Assembly (NCBI RefSeq): GCF_013409595.1
Contig: NZ_JACCBD010000001.1
Span: forward strand, 1,054,001-1,118,000
DNA: 64,000 bases
Reading direction: 5' to 3'
From: Leucobacter aridicollis
GTDB taxonomy: Bacteria > Actinomycetota > Actinomycetes > Actinomycetales > Microbacteriaceae
Position 1 is the first letter of the stretch; every line of letters begins with the position of its first letter. This document shows, piece after piece, positions 27,251-35,425 of the stretch. The translations under genes and the position numbers were made by a program. Below the pieces are notes generated by a model that was given only the letters and a program-made list of their open reading frames with translations, was not told where the DNA came from and did not search any database.

Positions 27251-28830
27251 CAGAAGAAGCGCACGACGGGCATCGGCCCGTCCTCGTCGTCGATTTCGGT
27301 GCGCAGTACGCGCAGCTGATCGCCAGGCGGGTGCGCGAGGCCGGGGTGTACTCCGAACTCGTCCCGCACACCATCAGCGCAGACGAGGTCCGCGCGAAGA
27401 ACCCCGCGGGTCTCGTGCTCTCGGGCGGTCCGTCGTCCGTGTACGAGGAGGGCGCGCCGGCATTTGACGACGCAATCTTCGACCTCGGCATCCCGACGCT
27501 CGGCATCTGCTACGGCTTCCAGGTGATGGCGCGCGCTCTCGGCGGCACCGTCGGGAACACCGGCGACCGCGAGTACGGCTCGACCGAGGCGAAGGTCCTC
27601 GGCGACGGCGGCGCGATCCTCGGCGGCCAGCCCGTGGATCAGCTCGTCTGGATGAGCCACGGCGATGCGGTGCAGCAGGCACCCCAGGGCTTCGACGTGC
27701 TCGCGAGCACCGACGTCACGCCCGTCGCGGCCTTCGGCTCGCCCGAGCGCAAGATGTACGGCGTGCAGTGGCACCCAGAGGTCAAGCACTCCGAGCACGG
27801 CCAGCGCATCCTCGAGAACTTCCTGCACACCGTCGCCGGTATCCCGGCAGACTGGAACGCGGGTAACGTCATCGCGGAGCAGATCGAGGCGATTCGCGCG
27901 CAGGTCGGCAACGCCCGCGTGATCTCGGCACTCTCAGGGGGCGTCGATTCGGCCGTCTCGACCGCGCTCGTCCACGAGGCAATCGGAGACCAGCTCACCG
28001 CGGTGTTCGTCGACCACGGGCTGCTGCGCAAGGGCGAGCGCGAGCAGGTCGAGCGCGACTACGTCGCATCGACCGGCGTGCGGCTTATCACCGTTGACGC
28101 CGCCGACATCTTCCTCGGACACCTCGCCGGGGTCACCGATCCCGAGGAGAAGCGCAAGATCATCGGCCGCGAGTTCATTCGCGCGTTCGAGAAGGTCCAG
28201 CTCGACCTCGTCGCCGAGGCGAAGGCCGAGGGCGAGCCCATCAAGTTCCTGGTGCAGGGCACCCTGTACCCCGACGTCGTCGAGTCGGGCGGGGGAGCGG
28301 GCACCGCGAACATTAAGAGCCACCACAACGTTGGCGGGCTGCCTGAGGACCTCGACTTCGAGCTCATCGAGCCGCTGCGCGCGCTCTTCAAGGACGAGGT
28401 TCGGGCGATCGGGCGCGAGCTCGGCCTGCCCGAGGCGATCGTTGGCCGCCAGCCGTTCCCTGGCCCCGGCCTCGGGATCCGCATCGTCGGTGAGGTGACG
28501 CGCGAGCGTCTCGACATCCTTCGCGAGGCGGACGCGATCGCGCGCGCCGAGCTCACCGCAGCCGGCCTCGACGACTCGATCTGGCAGTGCCCCGTGGTGC
28601 TGCTCGCCGACGTCCGCTCCGTCGGCGTTCAGGGCGACGGCCGCACCTACGGCCACCCGATCGTGCTGCGCCCCGTCTCGAGCGAGGACGCAATGACCGC
28701 CGACTGGACTCGCGTCCCGTACGACGTGCTCGCGCGCATCTCGAACAGGATCACCAACCAGGTGCCCGACGTGAACCGCGTCGTGCTCGACGTGACCTCG
28801 AAGCCCCCGGGGACTATCGAGTGGGAGTAG
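27247..28830 (+). CDS. guaA: GMP synthase (glutamine-hydrolysing)
   Basis: Encodes 527 residues of GuaA, which aminates XMP to GMP using glutamine and ATP. The class I glutaminase domain (about 10-200) has [11 protein letters not shown], the nucleophile Cys88 in [11 protein letters not shown], and the His/Glu pair in [12 protein letters not shown]. The ATP-pyrophosphatase loop is [11 protein letters not shown] near residue 228. The C-terminal dimerisation domain has [12 protein letters not shown] and the end [18 protein letters not shown]. It overlaps the DUF3817 gene by 4 nt and is followed by a terminator. Confidence 0.97.
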   Translation: MTEEAHDGHRPVLVVDFGAQYAQLIARRVREAGVYSELVPHTISADEVRAKNPAGLVLSGGPSSVYEEGAPAFDDAIFDLGIPTLGICYGFQVMARALGGTVGNTGDREYGSTEAKVLGDGGAILGGQPVDQLVWMSHGDAVQQAPQGFDVLASTDVTPVAAFGSPERKMYGVQWHPEVKHSEHGQRILENFLHTVAGIPADWNAGNVIAEQIEAIRAQVGNARVISALSGGVDSAVSTALVHEAIGDQLTAVFVDHGLLRKGEREQVERDYVASTGVRLITVDAADIFLGHLAGVTDPEEKRKIIGREFIRAFEKVQLDLVAEAKAEGEPIKFLVQGTLYPDVVESGGGAGTANIKSHHNVGGLPEDLDFELIEPLRALFKDEVRAIGRELGLPEAIVGRQPFPGPGLGIRIVGEVTRERLDILREADAIARAELTAAGLDDSIWQCPVVLLADVRSVGVQGDGRTYGHPIVLRPVSSEDAMTADWTRVPYDVLARISNRITNQVPDVNRVVLDVTSKPPGTIEWE

Positions 28831-28869
28831 TCCCGGGCCTCACGCAGACGCCCTGAGATCTGCAATTTG

Positions 28870-28904
28870 AATGCCGGGTGCGCTTCGCACCCGGCATTCG
28901 TTTT
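28870..28904 (+). terminator. Terminator after guaA
   Basis: AATGCCGGGTGCG (28870-28882) pairs with CGCACCCGGCATT (28886-28898) across a 3-nt loop, followed by CGTTTT. It lies 39 bp after the guaA stop. Confidence 0.88.
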
Positions 28905-28995
28905 GCCGATTGCATTGGGTGAACTCGAGTGCGACCGCTGGAGTGCTGCCGCATGTGAGCTGTGAACATGCACGAGAACCTGCGACACTGGAGGG

Positions 28996-30132
28996 GTGCT
29001 TGATATGCAAAACGGTCGCGTAGCGGTCTACCTCGACTTCGATAACATCGTGCTCTCGTGGTACGACCGCGTGCACGGCAGGAACTCGTTCTCGCGCGAC
29101 AGGCAGCGGATCGCCGAGGGTGACCGCGACCCCGAGATCACCGCACGGCTCGAGGCTGCAGTCGTCGACGTTGGCGCGATCATTGACTACGCCTCGTCGT
29201 TCGGCACCCTCGTGCTCACGCGTGCGTACGCGGACTGGTCGGCGCCGATGAACGCGGAGTACCGTTCGCAGCTCGTCGCGCGTGCCGTCGACCTTGTGCA
29301 GCTCTTCCCTGCCGCGGCTTACGCGAAGAACGGCGCCGACATTCGGCTGGCGGTCGACGCTGTCGAGGACATGTTCAGGCTCGAGGATCTCACCCACGTG
29401 ATCATCGTCGCCGGCGACTCGGACTACGTGCCGCTCGCGCAGCGTTGTAAGCGTCTCGGCAGGTACGTCGTTGGCGTTGGCGTCGCGGGGTCGACCGCGA
29501 AGTCCCTCGCCGCCGCGTGTGACGAGTTCACGAGCTACGACTCGCTTCCCGGCGTGCAACCGCCCCGGCAGCGCGACGACGACGGCTCCAAGCGGGGCCG
29601 CGGCTCGAGGCGCGGTGGCGGCGGGCGTGGGGCGGAACAGGCGGCCGAGGAGCTTGCGAAGACGGCGACCGCCGACGCGGCCGGCGCCGAGGCGGCCTCT
29701 GCGGGTGACGCGGAGACCGCGTCGGATGCGGCGACAAAGCCAGCCGAATCGGGGCGGTCCGGCGGCCGGCGCGCCGCGGCGGCCAAGCAGTCGCAGCAGG
29801 ATCGCACACCCACTGTCGACGCGAATGCTCACGGCGCTGACGGGCACGACGACGACACCCTCGACTCCGAGTTTGAGAGCGAGGAGGAGCGGGACATCGC
29901 GGTCACCGGCCTGCTCATCCGCGCGCTCTGGCTCAGCCAGGACACCGACGATTCGGGCTGGCTCTACAGCTCAGCCGTGAAGCAGCAGATGCGCCGAATG
30001 GATCCGTCGTTTAACGAGAAGGCGCTCGGGTTCCGCTCGTTCTCGGACTTTCTGCGCTCGCGGTCGGACGTCGTCGAGCTCGAAGAGAGCGGGCACGAGC
30101 GGCTCGTGCGCCTCGCCGAACAGCCGGAGTAG
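28996..30132 (+). CDS. NYN-domain ribonuclease-like protein with C-terminal LOTUS/OST-HTH domain
   Basis: Encodes 378 residues. The N-terminal NYN (PIN-like, LabA/DUF88 type) domain spans about 1-170. Acidic metal ligands are visible in VAVYLDFDNIVLSWYD, GADIRLAVDAVED and VIIVAGDSDYVPLAQRCK, so the site looks catalytically complete. A low-complexity Arg/Gly/Ala/Ser linker of 100 residues follows. The last 75 residues (SGWLYSSAVKQQMRRMDPSFNEKALGF broken as needed, then FSDFLRSR) have the winged-helix pattern of an OST-HTH/LOTUS RNA-binding domain. The GTG start has GACACT ending 6 nt upstream and fits the leaderless pattern; ATG 29005, with GGAGG 8 bases before it, is the alternative. RNA cleavage is inferred from the fold, and the target is unknown. 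Confidence 0.85.
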   Translation: MLDMQNGRVAVYLDFDNIVLSWYDRVHGRNSFSRDRQRIAEGDRDPEITARLEAAVVDVGAIIDYASSFGTLVLTRAYADWSAPMNAEYRSQLVARAVDLVQLFPAAAYAKNGADIRLAVDAVEDMFRLEDLTHVIIVAGDSDYVPLAQRCKRLGRYVVGVGVAGSTAKSLAAACDEFTSYDSLPGVQPPRQRDDDGSKRGRGSRRGGGGRGAEQAAEELAKTATADAAGAEAASAGDAETASDAATKPAESGRSGGRRAAAAKQSQQDRTPTVDANAHGADGHDDDTLDSEFESEEERDIAVTGLLIRALWLSQDTDDSGWLYSSAVKQQMRRMDPSFNEKALGFRSFSDFLRSRSDVVELEESGHERLVRLAEQPE

Positions 30133-30141
30133 CGCGCGCCA

Positions 30142-30168
30142 AGCCCGCCGAGCCCGCCGAGCCCGCCG
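30142..30168. repeat. 9-bp tandem repeat between the NYN-LOTUS and aldose dehydrogenase genes
   Basis: AGCCCGCCG occurs three times in tandem in the 41-bp gap between two convergent genes. No terminator stem is evident there. Confidence 0.8.
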
Positions 30169-30173
30169 TGCCG

Positions 30174-31163
30174 CTAGTTGAACGCGCGCTCGTCGACGAG
30201 GCCGCTCGACACGAGATCCTGCCAGAGCGCATCGGGCACGACCCTCTCGTAGCGCGCGACGGTATCGGGGATGTGCGCGGGGCGGGACGCCCCGACGACG
30301 ACCGAGGCCACGCTCGGCTGCCGGAGCGCGAACGCGAGCGCCGCGTCCGGCAGCGAGACGCCGTGGCGCTCGCAGACGTCAGCAAGCGCGTTCGTCCGGG
30401 CAACGAGCTCGGCCGGCGCGTCCGCGTAGTTGTACTGTGCATCGGGAGCGGGGCGAGGCGTCGCGAGCAGGCCGGAGTTGTAGACGCCGGCCACCACGAC
30501 CGACGCGTCTGCCGCACGTGCCGCGGGGAAGAGATCCGAGAGCGAGCCCTGCTCGAGCAGCGTGAACCGCCCGGCAACCATCACGAGGTCAGCGTCACCC
30601 TCGGCGATGAAGCGGGCGAGCATCGCTGACTGGTTCATGCCGGCGCCGAAGCTCGTGATCGTCCCCTCGGCGCGGAGCCGCTGGAGGGCGGGGACGGCGC
30701 CAGCGATCGCCTCATCCCAGTGCTCGTCGGGGTCGTGGATGAACGCGATGTCGATGCGGTCGAGGCCGAGACGCTCGAGGCTCTCCTCGATCGAGGTGAG
30801 CGTGCCTGCCGCGCTGTAGTCGAGGGCGCGCCGCTTCGTCGCGGGGACGGCGAACCCCTCGGTGTCCTCGCCGATGCCGCCGGGGTTCGGTCGGATGAGG
30901 CGCCCAACTTTCGTTGACACCACGTACTCGTCGCGCGGATAGCGGCGCAGCGCGGCCCCGAGGCGCTCCTCGGAGAGCCCGAGGCCGTAGTGCGGCGCGG
31001 TATCAAAGAACCGGATGCCCGCGGCCCACGCCGCGTCAACGATCTCGTCAACCGTCGCATCGGGCATTGCCCGATAGAGGTTGCCGAACTGTGCACCTCC
31101 GAGGCCGAGCTCGGTGAGCTCCAGGCCGGTGCGGGTCGTCCTCCGGGGAACGGTGATGCTCAT
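30174..31163 (-). CDS. Aldo/keto reductase (L-fucose/D-threo-aldose 1-dehydrogenase-like)
   Basis: Encodes 329 residues of a cytoplasmic AKR-fold NAD(P)-dependent oxidoreductase. The catalytic tetrad is visible: Asp54 and Tyr59 in RFFDTAPHYG, Lys85 in VVSTKVGR, His143 in DIAFIHDPDEHW. The N terminus LTELGLGGAQFGNLY and the DPDEHW segment resemble aldose 1-dehydrogenases that oxidise L-fucose, L-galactose or D-arabinose to lactones. It overlaps the upstream lactonase-like gene by 4 nt (ATGA), so the lactone made here would be opened by that partner. The exact sugar is inferred, not shown. Confidence 0.82.
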   Translation of the reverse strand: MSITVPRRTTRTGLELTELGLGGAQFGNLYRAMPDATVDEIVDAAWAAGIRFFDTAPHYGLGLSEERLGAALRRYPRDEYVVSTKVGRLIRPNPGGIGEDTEGFAVPATKRRALDYSAAGTLTSIEESLERLGLDRIDIAFIHDPDEHWDEAIAGAVPALQRLRAEGTITSFGAGMNQSAMLARFIAEGDADLVMVAGRFTLLEQGSLSDLFPAARAADASVVVAGVYNSGLLATPRPAPDAQYNYADAPAELVARTNALADVCERHGVSLPDAALAFALRQPSVASVVVGASRPAHIPDTVARYERVVPDALWQDLVSSGLVDERAFN

Positions 31164-32089
31164 GAGATCCTTTGCGTGCTGGTGTGGTCCTGGGGCGCGT
31201 TCGCGCGCGGGGCGCCGGCGGGCAGCGAGCCATCGATCGCCGCAGCGAGCCCGCGGTACCAGGAGCAGGCGGTGCCAGCCCAGATCGATGCCTGCTCGCC
31301 CTCACTGAGCGGCGCGATGACCTGCTCGGCGATCGACACGGTGGCTCCGTAGCCGCCGCCGAGGACGCTGACAGGCCAGTCGCTGCCGAACATCATGCGG
31401 GCGGGACCGAACGCCGCGAGCGCCACGCCAGCATACGGCGCGAGGCGGTCCGCGGTCATCGTGAGCGCGTCGAAGGTGAGAAACCCGGAGAGCTTGCATG
31501 CGACGTGCTCGTGGGCAGTGAACGCGGCGATGTCGTCGGCCCACGCCCGAAAGTCAGCCTCCCGCATGGTTGGCTTCGCGAGGTGATTGATGACCATCCG
31601 CGTCTCAGGGTTCGCGGCGGCGAGGCGCTCGGCGGCACCCAGATTCGCCGGGGTGAGCAGCAGATCGAGGGTGAGGTCGCGCCCCGCGAGGGCGCGGGCG
31701 AGCGCGTGGATCGGCGGGGAATCGAGGGAGTCAGGATCGGCGCTGTACTCCGCGGCAACGCGCACCCCGGCGAGGTACTCGCCACCGGGACCCGCGATGA
31801 GGGCGTCCAGCTGCTCGCCGGCCGGGCGGGGGTCGGCGTCGACGTCGATCCAGCCGACGACCGCCGCGAGGCGCGGGTCCGTGGCGGCGAGGGCGAGCAC
31901 TTCGGGCGTCTCCGCAGGGTCGGGCACGGTCTGGACAAAGACGCCGTGCGTGACGCCCGACGGCTCGGCCGCGGCCGCCCAATCCTGCTGCGAGTAGGGG
32001 CCGCCGATGGCCACCTGCGTGGCGTCATCCATCCACCCCTGCGGGCGTACGGACTGATCCCACAGGTGGTGGTGTGCGTCGATTCTCAT
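31160..32089 (-). CDS. Amidohydrolase-2 family lactonase (L-fucono/L-rhamnono-lactonase-like)
   Basis: Encodes 309 residues of a metal-dependent TIM-barrel hydrolase. The N-terminal metal site is IDAHHHLWD, followed by VFVQTVPDPAETPEVLALA, the His of RMVINHLAKP, the CKLSGF segment and the Asp of MFGSDWPVS near the end. This set of motifs is typical of COG3618 sugar lactonases. It is first in a two-gene operon with the aldose dehydrogenase. Together they make the first two steps of a non-phosphorylating L-fucose-type pathway; the dehydratase and later steps are not nearby. An AT-rich palindrome upstream suggests regulated expression. Confidence 0.82.
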   Translation of the reverse strand: MRIDAHHHLWDQSVRPQGWMDDATQVAIGGPYSQQDWAAAAEPSGVTHGVFVQTVPDPAETPEVLALAATDPRLAAVVGWIDVDADPRPAGEQLDALIAGPGGEYLAGVRVAAEYSADPDSLDSPPIHALARALAGRDLTLDLLLTPANLGAAERLAAANPETRMVINHLAKPTMREADFRAWADDIAAFTAHEHVACKLSGFLTFDALTMTADRLAPYAGVALAAFGPARMMFGSDWPVSVLGGGYGATVSIAEQVIAPLSEGEQASIWAGTACSWYRGLAAAIDGSLPAGAPRANAPQDHTSTQRIS

Positions 32090-32140
32090 CGGTGATCCTC
32101 CGTGCAGGTGTGGGCGTCTTCGGGCCTCGCGCTACCCACA

Positions 32141-32168
32141 ATATCGTGTATTGAATCAATATATCGTG
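32141..32168 (-). promoter_or_regulatory. AT-rich operator/promoter region of the lactonase-dehydrogenase operon
   Basis: TATTGAATCAATA (32149-32161) is a perfect palindrome around a central base. ATATCGTG occurs as a direct repeat at 32141-32148 and 32161-32168, exactly 20 bp apart. This AT-rich island stands out in a GC-rich region about 55-75 bp before the lactonase start. It fits a GntR- or LacI-type operator, but no regulator gene is adjacent. Confidence 0.55.
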
Positions 32169-32221
32169 CAGGATTCTCGCACGAGGGCGAGCCGCGGGCC
32201 GTGCGGCGGGGCGCATGCAAA

Positions 32222-32253
32222 ACGGTGGCCCGGAGAAATCTCCGGGCCACCGT
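32222..32253 (-). terminator. Terminator of the Bax1-family gene
   Basis: A perfect 15-bp stem, ACGGTGGCCCGGAGA with its complement, has a very short loop. Read on the minus strand it is followed by TTTTGC. It lies 33 bp after the stop of the Bax inhibitor-1-like gene. Confidence 0.88.
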
Positions 32254-32285
32254 CTGTCCATGGGCCTCGCGACCCGCCTGCCTGG

Positions 32286-33104
32286 CTAGTCGCGGAAGAT
32301 CGCGATGATTCGCAGGATCTCCAGGTAGAGCCACACGAGCGTGACAGTCAGACCGAACGCAGCCGACCAGCCCCACTTCTCGGGGACGCGGTTCTGCACG
32401 CCGTTCTGCACGAGTTCGAAGTCCATCACCAGCGAGTAGGCCGCGAGCAGCACTGCGAGGCCGCCGATGATGAGGCCAAGCGTGCCGCCGCGCAGGCCCC
32501 ACGGGTCGGTGTTCAACCCGGTGATCATCACCACGAAGTTGATGAGAGAGAACACGAGGTAGCCGGCCATCGCAATGAGCACGATCTTGGTGAGACGCGG
32601 GCTCGTGCGCACCTTGCCGCTGCGGAAGAGCAGGAGCGTGACGCCGAACACGGCGAGCGTGCCGATCACGGCCTGCGAGACGATGCCCGGCAGGCGCGCC
32701 TCGAAGGTGCCGGAGATCGCGCCGAGGAAGAGCCCCTGGGCTGCCGCGTACGCGATGATGAGCGGAACGCTCGGCTCCTTCTTGAAGGAGTTCACGAGGC
32801 CGAGCACGAGGCCGGCGATCGCGCCTGGAATCATCAGGGCGGGCATCATCCAGCCGACCGCGCCGAGCGCGAGCACGATGACGAAGAGGAACACGGTCTT
32901 CGAGATCGTGTTCTCATAGGTCATCGGGCGATCCGACGGGGTGATGACGGGCGGCTGACCGGCGTCGGACGCGGACTGTGCCGGCACGTCGACGCCCGGA
33001 CGGTTCGTCGTCGCCGCGGGCTGGTCGTAAATACGGTGCAGCTCCTCGGCAGTGAGGGTCTTACCGTTCAGTGCCGGGTTGTTGCTGAGTGCAGGATTGC
33101 TCAT
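32286..33104 (-). CDS. Bax inhibitor-1/YccA-family membrane protein
   Basis: Encodes 272 residues. The N-terminal 70 residues are polar with a SNPALSNNPALNGKTLT repeat-like start. Seven hydrophobic helices follow, beginning TVFLFVIVLALGAVGWMMPAL and ending WLYLEILRIIAIFRD. The ETSK-type segment before TM1 (RPMTYENTISKT) and the VMDFELVQNGVQN loop fit the actinobacterial YccA/Bax1 subgroup, some members of which conduct calcium or protons. It is divergent from glpQ with a 126-bp gap. A TACACT -10 on the minus strand (33144-33149) may serve it. Confidence 0.9.
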   Translation of the reverse strand: MSNPALSNNPALNGKTLTAEELHRIYDQPAATTNRPGVDVPAQSASDAGQPPVITPSDRPMTYENTISKTVFLFVIVLALGAVGWMMPALMIPGAIAGLVLGLVNSFKKEPSVPLIIAYAAAQGLFLGAISGTFEARLPGIVSQAVIGTLAVFGVTLLLFRSGKVRTSPRLTKIVLIAMAGYLVFSLINFVVMITGLNTDPWGLRGGTLGLIIGGLAVLLAAYSLVMDFELVQNGVQNRVPEKWGWSAAFGLTVTLVWLYLEILRIIAIFRD

Positions 33105-33217
33105 TCGCTGGGACCTTTCGAAGCGTAATCGGGCAATAATTCAAGTGTATAGATTCCGCGGCTTTCGATGCTGTGACTGTGCATGATGTTCGCTCACGGC
33201 GGCGCATCGGAAGGCCC

Positions 33218-33223
33218 TAGGCT
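33218..33223 (+). promoter_or_regulatory. -10 element of the GDPD gene (leaderless promoter)
   Basis: TAGGCT ends 7 nt before the ATG at 33231 with no ribosome site between them. The pattern matches the other leaderless candidates in this window. Confidence 0.45.
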
Positions 33224-33230
33224 GGTAGGC

Positions 33231-34271
33231 ATGTCAGAGTCCCAGGCACATCCCCTCGTGATTGGGCACCGCGGTGCCCCGGGGTATCGCCCTGAACACT
33301 CCGAAGCCTCGTACCGGCTCGCTTTCGAGCTCGGCGCCGACGCCGTCGAGCCCGACGTCGTAGTGACGCGCGACGGGGTGCTCGTCGTGCGCCACGAGAA
33401 CGAGATCTCGGGGACCACGGACGTTGCCTCCCACAAGGAGTTCAAGGGGCGCCGCACGACCAAGGTCGTCGATGGCGTCCGGATGACGGGCTGGTTCACG
33501 GAGGACTTCACCTGGGCGGAGCTCCGGACACTCAGGTGCGTCGAACGGCTCAAACGCGTGCGGGCCGACAACCGCGCCTACGACGGCCAGGAGCCCATGC
33601 TCCGCTTGCGCGACGTGCTGCGCATCGTCGACGATGAGAGCGCGCGGGGCGGCCGGGCGCTTGGGGTCGTGCTCGAGGTGAAGCACGCCGACTACTTCAG
33701 GTCGATCGGGTTCGACATCGCCGCGCTCATTCAAGACGAGCTCGCCACCACCGGTTGGGCGGACCGACCCGAGCGGCTCACGATCGAGTGCTTCGAACTC
33801 GGGGTACTCGTCAGGCTCAGGCAGGCCGGCGTGCGCGCGAGCTACGTGTTTCTCGCGGAACGCTCCGGCGCGCCAGCGGACGAGGTCGCGCACGCCCGGG
33901 AGAGCGGCGGGCGCGCGAACACCTACGAGTGGTACCGCAGCGACGCCGGCCTCGACTACCTGCGTTCGCGCGTCGACGGGATTAGCGTCGACAAGGGGAG
34001 CCTCATCCGTACGAACGCGATCGGGCTCGCGGCCGGGCCCGAGGATCTCGTTGCGCGCGCCCACGCGCGCGGCCTGCTCGTCTTTACCTGGACCCTCCGG
34101 CCAGAGAACCGGTATCTCAACCTGCGCTATCACTCGTCGCTCAGCGGCGCTGAGTGGGGTGACTGGCAATCGGAGTTCGCGCTGGTGCTCTCGTCCGGGG
34201 TCGACGGCATCTTCGTCGACCACCCAGACCTTGGCGTCGCCGCGCGCGAGGCGGAGTCAGTCGCCGGCTGA
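33231..34271 (+). CDS. glpQ: Glycerophosphodiester phosphodiesterase
   Basis: Encodes 346 residues of a GDPD-fold phosphodiesterase that would release sn-glycerol-3-phosphate from phospholipid head groups. Catalytic residues are visible: His13 and Arg14 in IGHRGAPGYRPEHS, Glu40 and Asp42 in AVEPDVVVTRDG, and His55 in VVRHENEI. The usual PENT is PEHSEAS here. EVKHADYFRSIG, TIECFE and FTWTLRPEN are further family features. No signal peptide is present, so it should be cytoplasmic. The 3' end overlaps the convergent asparaginase gene by 15 bp. Confidence 0.92.
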   Translation: MSESQAHPLVIGHRGAPGYRPEHSEASYRLAFELGADAVEPDVVVTRDGVLVVRHENEISGTTDVASHKEFKGRRTTKVVDGVRMTGWFTEDFTWAELRTLRCVERLKRVRADNRAYDGQEPMLRLRDVLRIVDDESARGGRALGVVLEVKHADYFRSIGFDIAALIQDELATTGWADRPERLTIECFELGVLVRLRQAGVRASYVFLAERSGAPADEVAHARESGGRANTYEWYRSDAGLDYLRSRVDGISVDKGSLIRTNAIGLAAGPEDLVARAHARGLLVFTWTLRPENRYLNLRYHSSLSGAEWGDWQSEFALVLSSGVDGIFVDHPDLGVAAREAESVAG

Positions 34272-35306
34272 TCCTGCGCGGGCCGCGGCCGTGCGGCGCG
34301 CGGGCTCGACGCACTCGCCGATGAGGTTCATCGGCATGAGATGCGCGATCTCCTCGGTGGTGAAGCCGCGGTCGAGCAGATAGCCGAGCTTCGCGATCGA
34401 CGCCTCCACGGTGAGGTCGGCGCCGGCGATGACGCCCGCGGCCGCGAGCTGTCTCCCGACCGCGTAGCGGTCGGTGTCCACGCTGCCGAGGGCACACTGG
34501 GTGATCGCGACGACGGGCATCCGGTCGCTGATGGCGCGCAGCGCGTCCTTCATCCCCGGCTTCGACATCGGCGCGTTGCCGGCTCCGTAGCACTCGAGCA
34601 CCATCGCGGCCGCCCCCGTCGACGAGAGCGCGAGAAGATCGGCCGCAGCGAGCCCCGGGGTGAAGCGGATCGCGGTGACGCGGGCGTGGTCGGCGCGCAC
34701 GAGGGGCGCGTCCTCCGGGCTCCCGGGGAGCCCGCGCGGCGCAGCCCCGAGCTCGCGTTCTGCGCGGAACGCGGTGAGCGCCTCGGCGTCCGACTTGGTC
34801 ACGCGCACGGCCGGCAGGATCTTGCCTCCGAACGCGACCGCGACCGGGGCGGAGGGGTTCGCCTGGGTGACCGCGCGGATCGCGAGCTGCAGGTTGTCGA
34901 ACGCGTCGGTCGGCCTGGCGCCGTGGGCGAACTGGCTGCCCGTCACCACAACTGGCACGCCGAGGCCCGCGAGTTCGAACGCGAGTCGCGACGCCGTGTA
35001 CGCGAGGGTGTCAGTGCCGTGCGTGACGACGACACCGCTCGCTCGCATCGCGCCGACCCTGGCGCGGAGCGCGCGGGCGATTTTCGGGGCGGTCTCCTCG
35101 TCGGCGTTCGCGCTGTCGATCGCGGGCTGGAGCTGGTTGACGCGTGCGCGGAACCCGAACCGCGAGGCAACCCTGTCGGCGCGTTCCTCGAGGATCTCAA
35201 GGAACGCGGGGTCTGGCTCGAGGCCGCCGCCAACGTCATGCATCCCGATCGTGCCGCCTGTGGCGAAAATGAGGATCGTCGGAAGCTCGGGCGGTGTCTT
35301 GCGCAT
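34257..35306 (-). CDS. ansA: Type I L-asparaginase
   Basis: Encodes 349 residues of a cytoplasmic-type asparaginase. The nucleophile threonine is in IFATGGTIGM near the N terminus, and the second site is VVVTHGTDTLAYTAS. TGSQFAHGARPTDAFDNL and VLECYGAGNAP are conserved. No signal peptide is present. The ATG at 35306 is preceded by GACAAT and 6 nt; a start at 35324 adds six residues. It converges on glpQ and is divergent from pcrA. It is probably a single-gene unit in an accessory slot. Confidence 0.9.
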   Translation of the reverse strand: MRKTPPELPTILIFATGGTIGMHDVGGGLEPDPAFLEILEERADRVASRFGFRARVNQLQPAIDSANADEETAPKIARALRARVGAMRASGVVVTHGTDTLAYTASRLAFELAGLGVPVVVTGSQFAHGARPTDAFDNLQLAIRAVTQANPSAPVAVAFGGKILPAVRVTKSDAEALTAFRAERELGAAPRGLPGSPEDAPLVRADHARVTAIRFTPGLAAADLLALSSTGAAAMVLECYGAGNAPMSKPGMKDALRAISDRMPVVAITQCALGSVDTDRYAVGRQLAAAGVIAGADLTVEASIAKLGYLLDRGFTTEEIAHLMPMNLIGECVEPARRTAAARAGSAGD

Positions 35307-35425
35307 CCACCCATTGTCTCGCATCGCGCAGTGCTCCGCGCGCCGATCGAGCGTCGCCCGTGCGAGGGTCGCCGCCTCGCGCGAGGTGCCGCAACGTCGG
35401 AGGCCCCGCCTACACTAGAAGGACG

